Positions 42,899-52,701 of a stretch of DNA of 64,000 nt are shown here, piece by piece. Made by a program: the position numbers and the translations under genes. The notes beneath the pieces are model-generated. The model did not search any database. It was not told the origin of the DNA and saw only the letters and a list, made by a program, of their open reading frames with translations. Each line of letters opens with the position of its first letter. Position 1 is the first letter of the stretch. The DNA is from Candidatus Villigracilis propinquus (lineage in GTDB: Bacteria; Chloroflexota; Anaerolineae; Anaerolineales; Villigracilaceae). The DNA lies in NCBI GenBank assembly GCA_016714565.1, contig JADKDM010000037.1, positions 248,001 through 312,000 on the forward strand. Reading direction: 5' to 3'.

Positions 42899-43927
42899 AT
42901 GAAAACCACTCTCTTCCATCAACATGGCGGCCCTGAAGTTTTGGAATACACCGACTTCCCAACCCCTGAACCCAAAGTAGGCGAGGTTTTGGTACGCATC
43001 CACGCCGCCGCCCTTAACCGCATGGATGTGTTCGTGCGCAACGGCTGGCCGGGATTAAAGCTGGAACTGCCGCACATCAACGGCGCGGATGGCGCAGGGG
43101 AAATTGCCGCGCTTGGAAGTGACGTTTCAGGATTCAGCACCGGCGAACGTGTGGTGATCAACCCAAACTTTGGCTGCGGCACCTGTGAGTTCTGTTTGAA
43201 CGAACAGGACAACATGTGCAGCAACTGGCATCTGCTCGGTGAATCCATCCGCGGGACGTACGCCGAATTCGTCTGCGTACCGGCGCGCCAGCTTTACAAA
43301 CTGCCCATGGATTTCGACTTCCATCAGGCGGCCGCTGCCGCATTGGTCTACCAAACCGCGTGGCATTCGATGGTCAAACGAGGGGCGGTAAAAGCCGGAG
43401 AAACAGTGGCAATTGTCGGCGCGGGAGGAGGCGTTAATTCCGCCAGCATCCAGATCGCGAAGTATCTCGGCGCGCGAGTCGTCGTCATCAGCTCAAATTC
43501 CGATAAAGCGGTGCAGGCCGAAGCCCTCGGCGCGGACGTTGTGATCGACCGCTCAAAGAACGAGGATTGGTCGAAGGCGCTTTTTATTGCAACCGAGAAA
43601 CGCGGTGTAGATATGGTGGTGGATAATGTCGGTACAACGTTTCCGCTGAGCCTGCGCGCACTTCGCAAAGGCGGACGGCTGCTGACGGTTGGCAACAGCG
43701 GCGCCCCCCGCTTTGAGATCGACAACCGCTTTATTTTCGCAAAGCATCTCTCGATTCTCGGCTCCACTATGAGCACGCTGGCGGACTTCCGCGAAGTCAT
43801 GGATTTGGTGATTGCTGGTAAACTCAAGCCTATTATCGACAGAACGTACCCACTGAAAGATGCCGCCTCCGCACAGGAGCGGCTCTGGCTCGGCGAAAAT
43901 TTTGGAAAGATCACACTACAAACCTAG
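42899..43927 (+). CDS. Medium-chain (MDR) zinc-type alcohol dehydrogenase/quinone oxidoreductase
   Basis: NAD(P)H-dependent oxidoreductase, 342 residues. The N-terminal GroES-like domain keeps the four structural-zinc cysteines in GCGTCEFCLNEQDNMC (about 98-113). The catalytic-zinc Cys position reads LNRMDVFVRNG, with Asn/Arg, as in zinc-free quinone oxidoreductases. The Rossmann motif is VAIVGAGGGVNSASIQIAK (about 170-188). It may be a hybrid of both subgroups, so substrate is uncertain. No Shine-Dalgarno is obvious. It lies 18 nt after the GT-C gene. Confidence 0.87.
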   Translation: MKTTLFHQHGGPEVLEYTDFPTPEPKVGEVLVRIHAAALNRMDVFVRNGWPGLKLELPHINGADGAGEIAALGSDVSGFSTGERVVINPNFGCGTCEFCLNEQDNMCSNWHLLGESIRGTYAEFVCVPARQLYKLPMDFDFHQAAAAALVYQTAWHSMVKRGAVKAGETVAIVGAGGGVNSASIQIAKYLGARVVVISSNSDKAVQAEALGADVVIDRSKNEDWSKALFIATEKRGVDMVVDNVGTTFPLSLRALRKGGRLLTVGNSGAPRFEIDNRFIFAKHLSILGSTMSTLADFREVMDLVIAGKLKPIIDRTYPLKDAASAQERLWLGENFGKITLQT

Positions 43928-43966
43928 GAATCGAATTCGGCGTTCAAACACGCCGGCGCACAAAAC

Positions 43967-46036
43967 ATGAAATTTATAAAACGTCTCTCTCTCTTTGAAG
44001 CCGCGATCATCATCTTCACCTTAATCATCCACCTGTATGCGGCGCTTTCCGATGCGTACAACTTCCCGAACGCCTGGTTCACCCGCGACGATGCCTACTA
44101 TTACTTCAAGGTAGCGCGGAACATCACCGAAGGTCTTGGCAGTTCGTTCGACGGGATCAATCTCACCAACGGCTACCATCCTTTGTGGATGCTCATTTGC
44201 CTTCCCATTTTTGCACTCGCCCGCTTTGATGTGATCCTGCCTTTGCGCATCCTGTTGATGCTCATTGCGGTTTTTCAGGCCGTAAATGCCATCCTTGTGT
44301 ACCGGCTGGTAAAAGCCCATCTGTCCGAGACGGTGGCGATTTTGGCGGCCTCGTTCTGGGCTTTTAATTTATATATCCAGTCCACCGTGTATAAAAATGG
44401 ATTGGAAACGCCCGTTGCAGTCCTGGCTATTTTGCTTCTGCTGCACAAACTAACCGCTTTTGAAAAAGAATGGCGCACAAAAGCCGTCACCACCCGCCAG
44501 CTTGTTGAAATATCCCTGCTGGCTGTGCTGGTCTTGTTCAGCCGATTGGATCTTATCTTCCTTACGGTCATTATTGGCATCTGGCTCGTGTTTCGCGGCA
44601 GGATCATCCGTTACCTTGCACCGTTGGATATGCTCATTATTTTCGCATCCATGACCGGCGCGGCGGCGTTCCGCACGGGGGTTGTCTCGTACAACACATA
44701 CTACGCCGCATCCACAATACAAGTCACAGTAATCGCGGTTGTCTTCAAACTCATATCGCTGTATTTTTTCGGGGCATATCAGCATCCCCGCGCCAACCCG
44801 ATCTGGAAAACCCTCCGGCAGGCCCTCTTTGGGCTCACCGCTGGTTCCTTTGCAACCATAGCTGTGGTTTTGATTCGCGCACAATTTGGAACAGGGTTCA
44901 ACTTTCCACGCTCGGCCTTCCTTTTGGATTGGGGCATTAGCCTGTTCCTGATCCTTGCACTCCGGCTCGCTGCCTATTTTTTCAGCACCCCAAGGCCATT
45001 GGGCGGTGAAAGCGCCTTGTCTGAATTCAAGACAAATTGGAAAACGTGGCTCACGGAAGGCGCAGCCTATTATGGCGTGCTGGGCGGTTTTCTTGCTGCG
45101 TACATGCTTTTCAACAAGCTCATGTTCGGCACTTCCAGCCCGGTCAGCGGACAGATCAAACGCTGGTGGGGAACCATGCCATACACCATCTACGAAGAAG
45201 CCGCCACCAACTGGCCTTCCTTTTTTGGCATCGGCAGAACCACCTTCAACGCGTGGGACCCGGCCACCGACCTGTTTGCATGGTTCGCGGAATTTCTGCA
45301 CCCCATCATCGAAGGCGCAAATTACGCAGCCCATCGTTATTATGCCGCAATGGCTGTTTTTGTCATCGCCGGATTGATACTTGTATTTCTAAACAAACGC
45401 CGCACGATTCAAGTCGGCACAAACCTGCTCTTTATCCCCCTCATCGCTGGAAGCGGGATACAGATCCTATCCTACACAACCACCGCATACGGCGGGCTAA
45501 AAGAATGGTATTGGACAAGCGAGCTAATCCTCATCACCCTTGCAGGCAGTTTCTTTATGGATCTTCTCCTCCGTCCGCTGCGTGGAATAAAATTCAGCCG
45601 TCCTGCCCTGCAAGCCGTAGCCTTCGCGCTTTGTCTGGCCCTTGCATACAACATATATGACTCCATCATCCCAGCCATGACCCACGGCTACTACGAACCC
45701 GATCGCAGGCCCATGGATGTGCTGTACTTTCTCGAAGCTAATACCCCGCCCGGCGCCATCATCGGCATGACCGGCGGCGGCAACGTCGGCTACTTCATCA
45801 ACGAACGCACCATCATCAACATGGATGGATTGATAAATAGCAGCGAATACTTTCACACGATGCAGGCCGGTGATGCGCCGGTCTATTTGGGCGAACGCGG
45901 CATGACCGTAATTTTCGCCAACGCAAAAATGCTCTCCACGCCGCCATTTTTCGACCAGTTCGGTCCCTATCTCGAAAGGTACGCTGAATACGGCGGCAAA
46001 GCTCTGTTCTACTTGCTCGAAGAACCAAAATATTAG
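43967..46036 (+). CDS. Polytopic GT-C-type membrane protein
   Basis: A 689-residue membrane protein with about ten to twelve helices. The first extracytoplasmic loop has FTRDDAYYYFKVARNITEG (about 39-57), with an Asp pair and aromatic residues as in STT3/PMT-like GT-C enzymes, followed by LTNGYHPLWML. The C-terminal soluble part (about 560-689) has TPPGAIIGMTGGGNVGYF and is probably extracytoplasmic. A lipid-linked sugar donor is presumed; the acceptor is unknown. The lipoprotein gene follows after 9 nt. Confidence 0.75.
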   Translation: MKFIKRLSLFEAAIIIFTLIIHLYAALSDAYNFPNAWFTRDDAYYYFKVARNITEGLGSSFDGINLTNGYHPLWMLICLPIFALARFDVILPLRILLMLIAVFQAVNAILVYRLVKAHLSETVAILAASFWAFNLYIQSTVYKNGLETPVAVLAILLLLHKLTAFEKEWRTKAVTTRQLVEISLLAVLVLFSRLDLIFLTVIIGIWLVFRGRIIRYLAPLDMLIIFASMTGAAAFRTGVVSYNTYYAASTIQVTVIAVVFKLISLYFFGAYQHPRANPIWKTLRQALFGLTAGSFATIAVVLIRAQFGTGFNFPRSAFLLDWGISLFLILALRLAAYFFSTPRPLGGESALSEFKTNWKTWLTEGAAYYGVLGGFLAAYMLFNKLMFGTSSPVSGQIKRWWGTMPYTIYEEAATNWPSFFGIGRTTFNAWDPATDLFAWFAEFLHPIIEGANYAAHRYYAAMAVFVIAGLILVFLNKRRTIQVGTNLLFIPLIAGSGIQILSYTTTAYGGLKEWYWTSELILITLAGSFFMDLLLRPLRGIKFSRPALQAVAFALCLALAYNIYDSIIPAMTHGYYEPDRRPMDVLYFLEANTPPGAIIGMTGGGNVGYFINERTIINMDGLINSSEYFHTMQAGDAPVYLGERGMTVIFANAKMLSTPPFFDQFGPYLERYAEYGGKALFYLLEEPKY

Positions 46037-46045
46037 GAGAACATC

Positions 46046-46747
46046 TTGCGAACCGGATTTGCCATCTTCTTTGCTTTGATCTTGCTTTCGGCTTGTGTGC
46101 CCTCTCAAGCAACGCCTCAACCTGCGGACCCTCAGCCTGCTGCCACATTCACAGCAATTCCCACGCTGACGGCTGCTCCGCCAACCCCCACCTACGCAGT
46201 CCCTCCACTCGATGATGCCGCCAACACGGTCTACTATTTTGCGCCGGATGTCTGCAACGCCAAATGGAGCAACAGCGGAGAGGAAATTCCCTGCCCGGGA
46301 ATTCAGGGGCAGATCAATGCCGGTTATGTAGACCTGCTGACAGACACAGAATTAAACCTGCCGTACAAAGCGAACGTACTTCTCACCATCCCTGCGCAGG
46401 CCGGGGATTTTGCAGAGATATTCGGAACCTTTCCTGCCAGAAAGATCGAGCTGGGAGATTTCTTCCGCACCCAGTTATATTGCATGCCAGATTCACAATG
46501 CGACGTTACATTTTCCCTTGGTTACTACGACAGCAGCGGAAAATACTACGAACCATTCCCCGAATGGCCTTATAACTACACAGAACACTCACACCTGATC
46601 AACTTCCCGCTGGATACACTACTTAACGGTCAAACCGTGCAGTTGACATTGGTTGTGCGCGACAATGACAATCCGATAGGCGATCTCGCAGTTTGGGTTG
46701 AGCCGCGCATTTTCAGACACCCCGGGGTTTCCACACCCACTCCATAG
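46046..46747 (+). CDS. Lipoprotein, unknown function
   Basis: A 233-residue protein starting at a TTG with AGGAGA upstream. The signal peptide ends in LLSAC (Cys17). A Thr/Pro/Ala-rich linker (about 20-55) then leads to a beta-rich domain with Cys residues near 70, 83, 151 and 157 that could form disulfides. I do not recognise a family. Context: it follows a GT-C protein, and such Thr/Pro-rich linkers can be glycosylation targets; that is an inference. Confidence 0.7.
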   Translation: MRTGFAIFFALILLSACVPSQATPQPADPQPAATFTAIPTLTAAPPTPTYAVPPLDDAANTVYYFAPDVCNAKWSNSGEEIPCPGIQGQINAGYVDLLTDTELNLPYKANVLLTIPAQAGDFAEIFGTFPARKIELGDFFRTQLYCMPDSQCDVTFSLGYYDSSGKYYEPFPEWPYNYTEHSHLINFPLDTLLNGQTVQLTLVVRDNDNPIGDLAVWVEPRIFRHPGVSTPTP

Positions 46748-46749
46748 CC

Positions 46750-47163
46750 ATGAAACGCTCCTTCCCTGTAACCCTCATCCAATTAACGGTGTTAATCATC
46801 CTGATCTCCAACGTCATCAGCGCGTGGACAGTCCTCGCATGGCGTGATGTGTTGACCGAATTCTCTGCAAGCCTTCCGCCAATTGTCGCTGCCATTATTG
46901 GCGGGGTATGGGTGGTCACCGGATGTACTCTCTTTTGGGGTATCTGGCAGGCAAAAGTTTGGGCTGGGAAAATGCTGCTCGGAGCAGCGATCAGTTACAC
47001 GTTTTGGTATTGGAGCGAGAGGCTCTTTTTCCAAAATCCGCGACCAAATACGATCTTTGCTGTTATAGTAAATCTGGGATTGTTCATCATCATCTATTAT
47101 GCAATCAAATCAATGTCGAGAGAGGCCTATGAGCGAGAAAACGAAAATCCAGTTATTGAATGA
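46750..47163 (+). CDS. Small membrane protein, unknown function
   Basis: A 137-residue protein with four predicted membrane helices (about 8-27, 41-65, 72-86 and 101-121) and a charged C-terminus. It starts 2 nt after the lipoprotein stop. Its last 35 bp overlap the start of the carboxyltransferase gene in another frame. No family recognised. Confidence 0.65.
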   Translation: MKRSFPVTLIQLTVLIILISNVISAWTVLAWRDVLTEFSASLPPIVAAIIGGVWVVTGCTLFWGIWQAKVWAGKMLLGAAISYTFWYWSERLFFQNPRPNTIFAVIVNLGLFIIIYYAIKSMSREAYERENENPVIE

Positions 47164-48676
47164 TCAAAGAGCGCAATCACGTCTTGGCGGCGGACAGGCT
47201 CGTATTGACGCACAACATAAAAAGGGACGTCTGACTGCCCGCGAAAGACTTGATTTATTGTTGGATAAAGGCTCTTTTCATGAAGTGGATCCTTTTGTTA
47301 TCCATCGCACGCATGACTTTGGGCTTGATGATCAGCAATTCATGAGCGACTCGGTCGTGACAGGCTGGGGAACTGTGGAAGGCCGCCTTGTCTATGTGTA
47401 TTCACAGGATTTCACCGTGTTCGGCGGCAGCCTTGGAGAAGTCCATGCTGAAAAGGTCTGCAAGATCATGGACATGGCGATGAAGAACGGTGCGCCCATT
47501 ATCGGCTTGAACGACTCGGGCGGTGCGCGCATTCAGGAAGGTGTTGTGGCTCTGGGCGGGTACGCGGATATTTTCCTGCGAAACACAATGGCTTCGGGAG
47601 TCATTCCACAAATTTCTGCAATTATGGGACCATGCGCGGGCGGCGCAGTATATTCGCCAGCCCTCACCGATTTTATTTTTATGACCCGCAATACCTCGTA
47701 CATGTTCGTCACAGGACCGGATGTTGTCAAAACCGTGACCCACGAAGAAGTGACCCAGGAGGAGTTGGGCGGCGCGAACGTACATTCCGAAAAATCGGGC
47801 GTGTGCCACGTTGCCGCAGACAGCGAAGCGGATACGCTTTACCTCATCCGTAAGCTGCTCGGGTATTTGCCGCAAAACAACATGGAGGATGCTCCCTTTG
47901 TTCAGAGCGACGACCCACTGCGCATGGAAGAAGGCTTGAATGTGATCGTTCCGGACGATGCGAACAAGCCGTATGACATCAAGGAAGTTATCACCATGAT
48001 TGTGGATAATGGACAGTTCTTCGAGATCCACGAAAATTACGCGCAGAATGTTGTCGTTGGTTTTGCCCGCCTCGGCGGACATTCCGTTGGCATTGTTGCC
48101 AATCAGCCTGCTGTTCTGGCTGGCGTATTGGACATTGACGCCAGCGAAAAAGCGGCGCGTTTTGTGCGCTTCTGCGACGCCTTCAATTTCCCGATCATCA
48201 CCTTTGAAGATGTGCCCGGCTTCCTGCCTGGCACTTTCCAGGAACATCACGGCATCATCCGCTCCGGCGCGAAATTGCTCTATGCCTATTGTGAAGCAAC
48301 GGTGCCGAAGTTGACTGTCATCACCCGCAAGGCGTATGGCGGCGCATATTGCGTGATGTCCTCCAAGCACATTCGCAGTGACATCAACCTCGCCTGGCCC
48401 ACTGCCGAGATCGCAGTGATGGGACCTGACGGCGCGGTGAATATCATCTTCCGCAAGGAACTGGAAGCGGCGGAGGATCCCATCCAAAGAAAAGCGGAAT
48501 TGGTGGCTGAATACAAAGAGAAATTCGCCAACCCGTATGTGGCTGCCCAGCGCGGCTACATTGACGATGTGATCGAGCCGAAGGAAACCCGTCCGCGCCT
48601 GATCAATGCGCTGGAAATGCTCAGCAACAAGCGCGACGCGAACCCTGCCAAGAAACACGGAAACATCCCGCTGTAA
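47129..48676 (+). CDS. Acyl-CoA carboxylase, carboxyltransferase subunit (PccB/MmdA type)
   Basis: Transfers the carboxyl group from biotin to an acyl-CoA, most likely propionyl- or acetyl-CoA. The 515-residue product has both crotonase-like halves. The N half has KGRLTARERLDLLLDKGSFHE (about 30-50), FGGSLGEVHAEKV and the NDSGGARIQEGV acyl-CoA site (about 128-139). The C half has FCDAFNFPIITFEDVPGFLPG and ITRKAYGGAYCVM (about 398-410). The start at 47129 gives the expected N-terminus; an in-frame start at 47099 adds ten residues. The biotin carboxylase gene follows after 60 nt. Subunit organisation resembles propionyl-CoA carboxylase. Confidence 0.92.
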   Translation: MSEKTKIQLLNDQRAQSRLGGGQARIDAQHKKGRLTARERLDLLLDKGSFHEVDPFVIHRTHDFGLDDQQFMSDSVVTGWGTVEGRLVYVYSQDFTVFGGSLGEVHAEKVCKIMDMAMKNGAPIIGLNDSGGARIQEGVVALGGYADIFLRNTMASGVIPQISAIMGPCAGGAVYSPALTDFIFMTRNTSYMFVTGPDVVKTVTHEEVTQEELGGANVHSEKSGVCHVAADSEADTLYLIRKLLGYLPQNNMEDAPFVQSDDPLRMEEGLNVIVPDDANKPYDIKEVITMIVDNGQFFEIHENYAQNVVVGFARLGGHSVGIVANQPAVLAGVLDIDASEKAARFVRFCDAFNFPIITFEDVPGFLPGTFQEHHGIIRSGAKLLYAYCEATVPKLTVITRKAYGGAYCVMSSKHIRSDINLAWPTAEIAVMGPDGAVNIIFRKELEAAEDPIQRKAELVAEYKEKFANPYVAAQRGYIDDVIEPKETRPRLINALEMLSNKRDANPAKKHGNIPL

Positions 48677-48736
48677 ATTTTACGAATCACGAATCGCGGA
48701 TTACAAACCGTAATACGTCATTCGTAAGGAGCGTTT

Positions 48737-50245
48737 ATGTTCAATAAAGTATTAATTGCAAATCGCGGCGAGATCGCAGTCCGCATCATTCGAGCCTGCC
48801 GTGAACTGGGTCTGGAAACCGTGGCTGTTTTTTCCGAGGCAGACCGCAGTGCCTTGCACGTCCGCTACGCGGACGAAGCCTATTTGCTTGGGCCTGCGCC
48901 TTCGAGGGAATCCTATTTGCGGGCGGATAAAATTTTGGAAGTAGCGAGGAAGTCTGGCGCGGATGCAATTCACCCGGGCTACGGCTTTCTGGCAGAGCGT
49001 GAAGACTTTGCCGCGAAATGCGCAGACATGGGCATCACCTTCATCGGCCCGAAACCTTCGTCCATTGCGGCGATGGGCGATAAAGGCAAAGCGCGCGCAA
49101 CCGTCATCAAGGCCGGTATTCCGGTTGTCCCCGGTACGGAAGCTGTCGGCAATATGACGAATGATGATCTGCTGAACATCGCCCCAACCATCGGGTTCCC
49201 GCTGCTCATCAAGGCCACCGCAGGTGGCGGCGGAAAAGGCATGAGAGAAGTACGAAGCATCGAGGAAATGCCGACCCTGCTTGCATCCGCAAGACGCGAG
49301 GCGGAATCCGCCTTCGGCGATGGCAATGTCTATTTGGAGAAACTGGTGGAAGGCGCGCGCCATATCGAATTCCAGATCATGGCAGATTCGCAAGGCAACG
49401 TCATTCACCTTGGCGAGCGCGAATGTTCCATTCAACGCCGTCATCAAAAACTGCTGGAAGAATCGCCTTCGTCATTCATCGATGATGAGCTGCGCCAGAA
49501 GATGGGCAGTGTGGCGGTCAAATCTGCACAAGCTGTGGATTATGTCAATGCGGGCACGATTGAATTTTTGGTGGACAAGGACCGCAATTTTTACTTCCTT
49601 GAAATGAATACGCGCTTGCAGGTGGAGCATCCGATTACTGAAATGGTAACGGGCGTGGACATCGTTGCCGAGCAGCTTCGCATCGCACGCGGCCGACAGC
49701 TGAGCTACACGCAGGAGCAGATCCAAATGAAGGGGCATGCGATCGAGTGCCGTGTGAATGCGGAAGATCCCTTCAACGGCTTCATGCCATCCACGGGACG
49801 CATTACACATAGCATCCTCCCCACCGGGCCTGGCGTGCGCGTGGACACAGGCGTCTACCTTGGCTTTGAGATCACTCCGTTCTACGACCCGATGATCGCA
49901 AAATTGATCGTGTGGGGCGAGACACGCGCGCAAGCCATTCTGCGTATGCGTCGTGCATTGGAAGAATATCGAATCGTGGGCGTACGTACGAACATCCCCT
50001 TCCATCAGACTTTGATGGATTCGCATCGCTTCATGGGTGGCCAATTTGATACGCGCTTCGTAGAGGAACGCTTCTCTATGGAAACCGCTTCTGAGACTGA
50101 TGAAGCTCAAACTGAGATCGCCGCCATCCTTGCGACACTGGTTGCTCACCAACAAACCGAACGCTCCGCGCACATTGTCCGCCGCAACGAACGCGACACC
50201 AGCAACTGGAAATGGGTTGGACGCTGGGAACGCATGCACCGTTAA
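48737..50245 (+). CDS. accC: Biotin carboxylase subunit (AccC/PccA N-terminal type)
   Basis: ATP-dependent carboxylation of biotin. The 502-residue product has the N-terminal domain MFNKVLIANRGEIAVRIIRACRE-type start (FNKVLIANRGEIAVRII), HPGYGFLAE (about 79-87), the ATP-grasp Gly-rich loop KATAGGGGKGMR (about 159-170), the EMNTRLQVEHPITE active site (about 292-305) and a BC C-terminal domain ending near 450. The biotin carrier is a separate gene 35 nt downstream. GTAAGGAG precedes the ATG. It could equally be named for propionyl-CoA carboxylase. Confidence 0.93.
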   Translation: MFNKVLIANRGEIAVRIIRACRELGLETVAVFSEADRSALHVRYADEAYLLGPAPSRESYLRADKILEVARKSGADAIHPGYGFLAEREDFAAKCADMGITFIGPKPSSIAAMGDKGKARATVIKAGIPVVPGTEAVGNMTNDDLLNIAPTIGFPLLIKATAGGGGKGMREVRSIEEMPTLLASARREAESAFGDGNVYLEKLVEGARHIEFQIMADSQGNVIHLGERECSIQRRHQKLLEESPSSFIDDELRQKMGSVAVKSAQAVDYVNAGTIEFLVDKDRNFYFLEMNTRLQVEHPITEMVTGVDIVAEQLRIARGRQLSYTQEQIQMKGHAIECRVNAEDPFNGFMPSTGRITHSILPTGPGVRVDTGVYLGFEITPFYDPMIAKLIVWGETRAQAILRMRRALEEYRIVGVRTNIPFHQTLMDSHRFMGGQFDTRFVEERFSMETASETDEAQTEIAAILATLVAHQQTERSAHIVRRNERDTSNWKWVGRWERMHR

Positions 50246-50280
50246 TGATTTCAGGTTTATGACAACGATCGAGGTAATTT

Positions 50281-50778
50281 ATGAAATATGTAACCACAGT
50301 TGACGACAAGGAATTTGAGATCGAGATCGTTGACGATCACCATATCCGCATTGGCGAACGATTGTTGACCGTAGATTTTGAAACCGTCGGCGGGCAGCCT
50401 GTCTTTTCCCTGATCCTGAACGGGAAGTCTTACGAATCCTTCGTCTATCAAGGAGATGAAGATTGGGAAGTTCTTTTACGCGGGCGGCAGTTTCAGGTAA
50501 AGATCGAGGACGAACGCGAAAAACGTTTGAAAGCCGCAGCCGGCGGGGGCGTGTCGGAGGGAGGTGAATTCCACCTTAAGGCACCCATGCCCGGGTTGGT
50601 AGTGAGCGTACTTGTTGAAGAAGGTCAGAGTGTGGAAAAGGGACAGGTCATGCTGATCCTTGAATCCATGAAAATGCAGAACGAACTTAAAGCCCCGCGA
50701 GACGGTGTGATCGGACGAGTCCGCGTGAAGGCCGGCGAAAGCGTTGAACAAAAACAAGCCATGTTGAGTTTGCACTAA
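50281..50778 (+). CDS. Biotin carboxyl carrier protein
   Basis: Carries biotin between the carboxylase and carboxyltransferase. The 165-residue product has a C-terminal biotinyl domain (about 94-165) with the attachment motif Glu128-Ser-Met-Lys131-Met, a variant of the usual AMKM; Lys131 is the biotin site. The N-terminal 75 residues resemble the bridging (BT) domain region of propionyl-CoA carboxylase alpha subunits, suggesting a split PccA. It overlaps the next gene by one base (TAATG). Confidence 0.92.
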   Translation: MKYVTTVDDKEFEIEIVDDHHIRIGERLLTVDFETVGGQPVFSLILNGKSYESFVYQGDEDWEVLLRGRQFQVKIEDEREKRLKAAAGGGVSEGGEFHLKAPMPGLVVSVLVEEGQSVEKGQVMLILESMKMQNELKAPRDGVIGRVRVKAGESVEQKQAMLSLH

Positions 50779-51395
50779 TGTCTGCGAACGGACAGGAAAC
50801 CGAAGTCAAATTTTATGTACGTGATCTAAAGAGGATCGAATTGCGCCTTCTTGAATTGAAGGCGCAATTGATTCAACCGCGCGTACATGAAGTCAATTAT
50901 CGTTTCGATTTTCCCGACGGCAGCCTGCGTAGGGATTTCAAAGTGCTGCGCCTACGAAATGACACCGAAGCCAAATTCACTTTTAAAGGACCCAGCGAGG
51001 AGCGTGAAGGCGGTGTGATGAGTCGTCAGGAAATCGAATTCACCGTCGGCGATTTCGAGAGCGCGAAGCACTTCCTCGAACTGTTGGGCTACGTTCCCGT
51101 TGTCTTTTATGAAAAATTCCGCACCACGTTTGAGATCAAAGATGCACAGATCATGCTGGATGAACTGCCTTACGGCACGTTCGTTGAGATCGAGGGAGAG
51201 AACATCCACACCTTGAGCGAGGTCGCAAACCTGCTTGATTTGAGCTGGAACGAGATGGTTAAAGCAGGCTACCATGCCTTATTTGATCGGGTGGCGGAAA
51301 AGTTCAAGCTCAAATCTGCTGACTTGAGCTTCAAGGCGTTGGAATCTGTCCACATCACGGCGGATGACTTGAGTATAAAACCTGCTGACCTATAA
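50778..51395 (+). CDS. CYTH domain protein (class IV adenylate cyclase/thiamine triphosphatase-like)
   Basis: CYTH-fold tunnel enzyme that acts on organic or inorganic triphosphates. The 205-residue product starts with the signature E-x-E-x-K (ETEVKF, about residues 7-12). It has alternating basic and acidic strands such as LRLRNDTEAKFTFKG (about 54-68) and RQEIEFTVGDFESAKHFLELLGY, and YGTFVEIEGE near 134. The pattern is closest to CyaB-type class IV proteins, but cyclase activity is not implied. It is coupled to the biotin carrier gene by a one-base overlap, with no evident functional link. Confidence 0.82.
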   Translation: MSANGQETEVKFYVRDLKRIELRLLELKAQLIQPRVHEVNYRFDFPDGSLRRDFKVLRLRNDTEAKFTFKGPSEEREGGVMSRQEIEFTVGDFESAKHFLELLGYVPVVFYEKFRTTFEIKDAQIMLDELPYGTFVEIEGENIHTLSEVANLLDLSWNEMVKAGYHALFDRVAEKFKLKSADLSFKALESVHITADDLSIKPADL

Positions 51396-51396
51396 T
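51369..51396 (+). promoter_or_regulatory. Upstream promoter candidate for the methyltransferase gene at 51451
   Basis: TTGAGT (51369-51374) and TATAAT (51391-51396) are 16 bp apart and overlap the end of the CYTH gene. It would act in tandem with the promoter at 51408. Confidence 0.4.
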
Positions 51397-51407
51397 CCGC
51401 CACTCGC

Positions 51408-51435
51408 TTGACAATGTAATACGGAGTACTATACT
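51408..51435 (+). promoter_or_regulatory. Promoter of the isoprenylcysteine-methyltransferase-like gene
   Basis: A consensus TTGACA (51408-51413) and TATACT (51430-51435) lie 16 bp apart, and AGGAGG follows before the ATG. The spacer holds the dyad-like TACGGAGTAC, a possible repressor site. It is the best sigma-70-type promoter in the window. Confidence 0.65.
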
Positions 51436-51450
51436 AAGGCAGGAGGCAAC

Positions 51451-52215
51451 ATGGAACTCAAAGGCTTTGACGAACTTGCCAAACATCTACCTGAGCTATA
51501 TTCAACAAGCGGGAAAACCAGGTTGGCATTGCGCTTTGTGGGCTTTTTTATCCTCACCACCGCCTACTTCATCGTTTCAGACCAGATCCCAACATGGACA
51601 ATTGACAGCCAGATCGTGGTGATGGCTTTGGGATATCTAATTCTCAGCCGCTTCTTTACTCGAAGAAAAATCTTCATCGAAAAATATAAAGAGATGGCCT
51701 ACCAACAGGCCTTTGTGCGTTTTGTGATTCCGGGGCTGGCGGTTATTTTTGCAGCCATGGCACACATTGCCTACATGAACGGACCGAAATTCACGCAACC
51801 CGTCATCACAACCGTTCTTTCGGTGCTTGGCTGGCTCTTTGTGGCCGTTGGCGCGGTACTATTTGTGCGCTCCGTTTTTACATTCGGAATCGATTACATC
51901 ACCATGGTGTACACCTACTTCCCCGAGGAAGGGCGCATCGTCAACACCAGCATTTACAACGTGCTTCGGCATCCAGTCTATGCAGGCGCGCTGCGTTTTG
52001 GCATTGGGCTGGCCTGCCTGAACATGGGCATCTACGCGCTTTCCTTCGCTGTTCTGCTGCCGCTTGGCCTTACAGGCTGGATTCTGCTCGTGGAGGAAAA
52101 AGAATTGCTTGAGCGCTTCCCGGGCTATGCAGAGTATCGCAAGAACACTCCCGCCTTCTGGCCGCGGATCACAAAACTGCCAGCCTTCTTCAAATTTTTA
52201 TTTACAGGGAGATAG
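51451..52215 (+). CDS. Isoprenylcysteine carboxyl methyltransferase (ICMT)-like membrane protein
   Basis: A 254-residue integral membrane protein of the ICMT/phospholipid methyltransferase group, which methylates small lipid-like substrates. It has about six helices and the conserved C-terminal region: NVLRHPVYAGALRFGIGL (about 170-187, the RHPxYxG SAM-binding motif) and VEEKELLERFPGYAEYRKNTP (about 214-234, the EExxLxxxFGxxYxxY motif). The target substrate is unknown. It is followed by the low-complexity block. Confidence 0.83.
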   Translation: MELKGFDELAKHLPELYSTSGKTRLALRFVGFFILTTAYFIVSDQIPTWTIDSQIVVMALGYLILSRFFTRRKIFIEKYKEMAYQQAFVRFVIPGLAVIFAAMAHIAYMNGPKFTQPVITTVLSVLGWLFVAVGAVLFVRSVFTFGIDYITMVYTYFPEEGRIVNTSIYNVLRHPVYAGALRFGIGLACLNMGIYALSFAVLLPLGLTGWILLVEEKELLERFPGYAEYRKNTPAFWPRITKLPAFFKFLFTGR

Positions 52216-52238
52216 TCCATGCAGGGTTTAGAGAAACG

Positions 52239-52683
<445 letters not shown>

Positions 52684-52701
52684 ACCAAAAGAGTGAATAC
52701 A

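Noticed and set aside
44450..45334. 294-codon minus-strand frame
   Set aside because: Shadow of the GT-C gene at 43967-46036, with Cys/Arg/Gly-rich composition.
47402..48658. Long open frame of 418 codons on the minus strand
   Set aside because: It is antisense to the carboxyltransferase gene, whose protein is clearly recognised; the minus-strand text is His/Arg-rich and has no family pattern.
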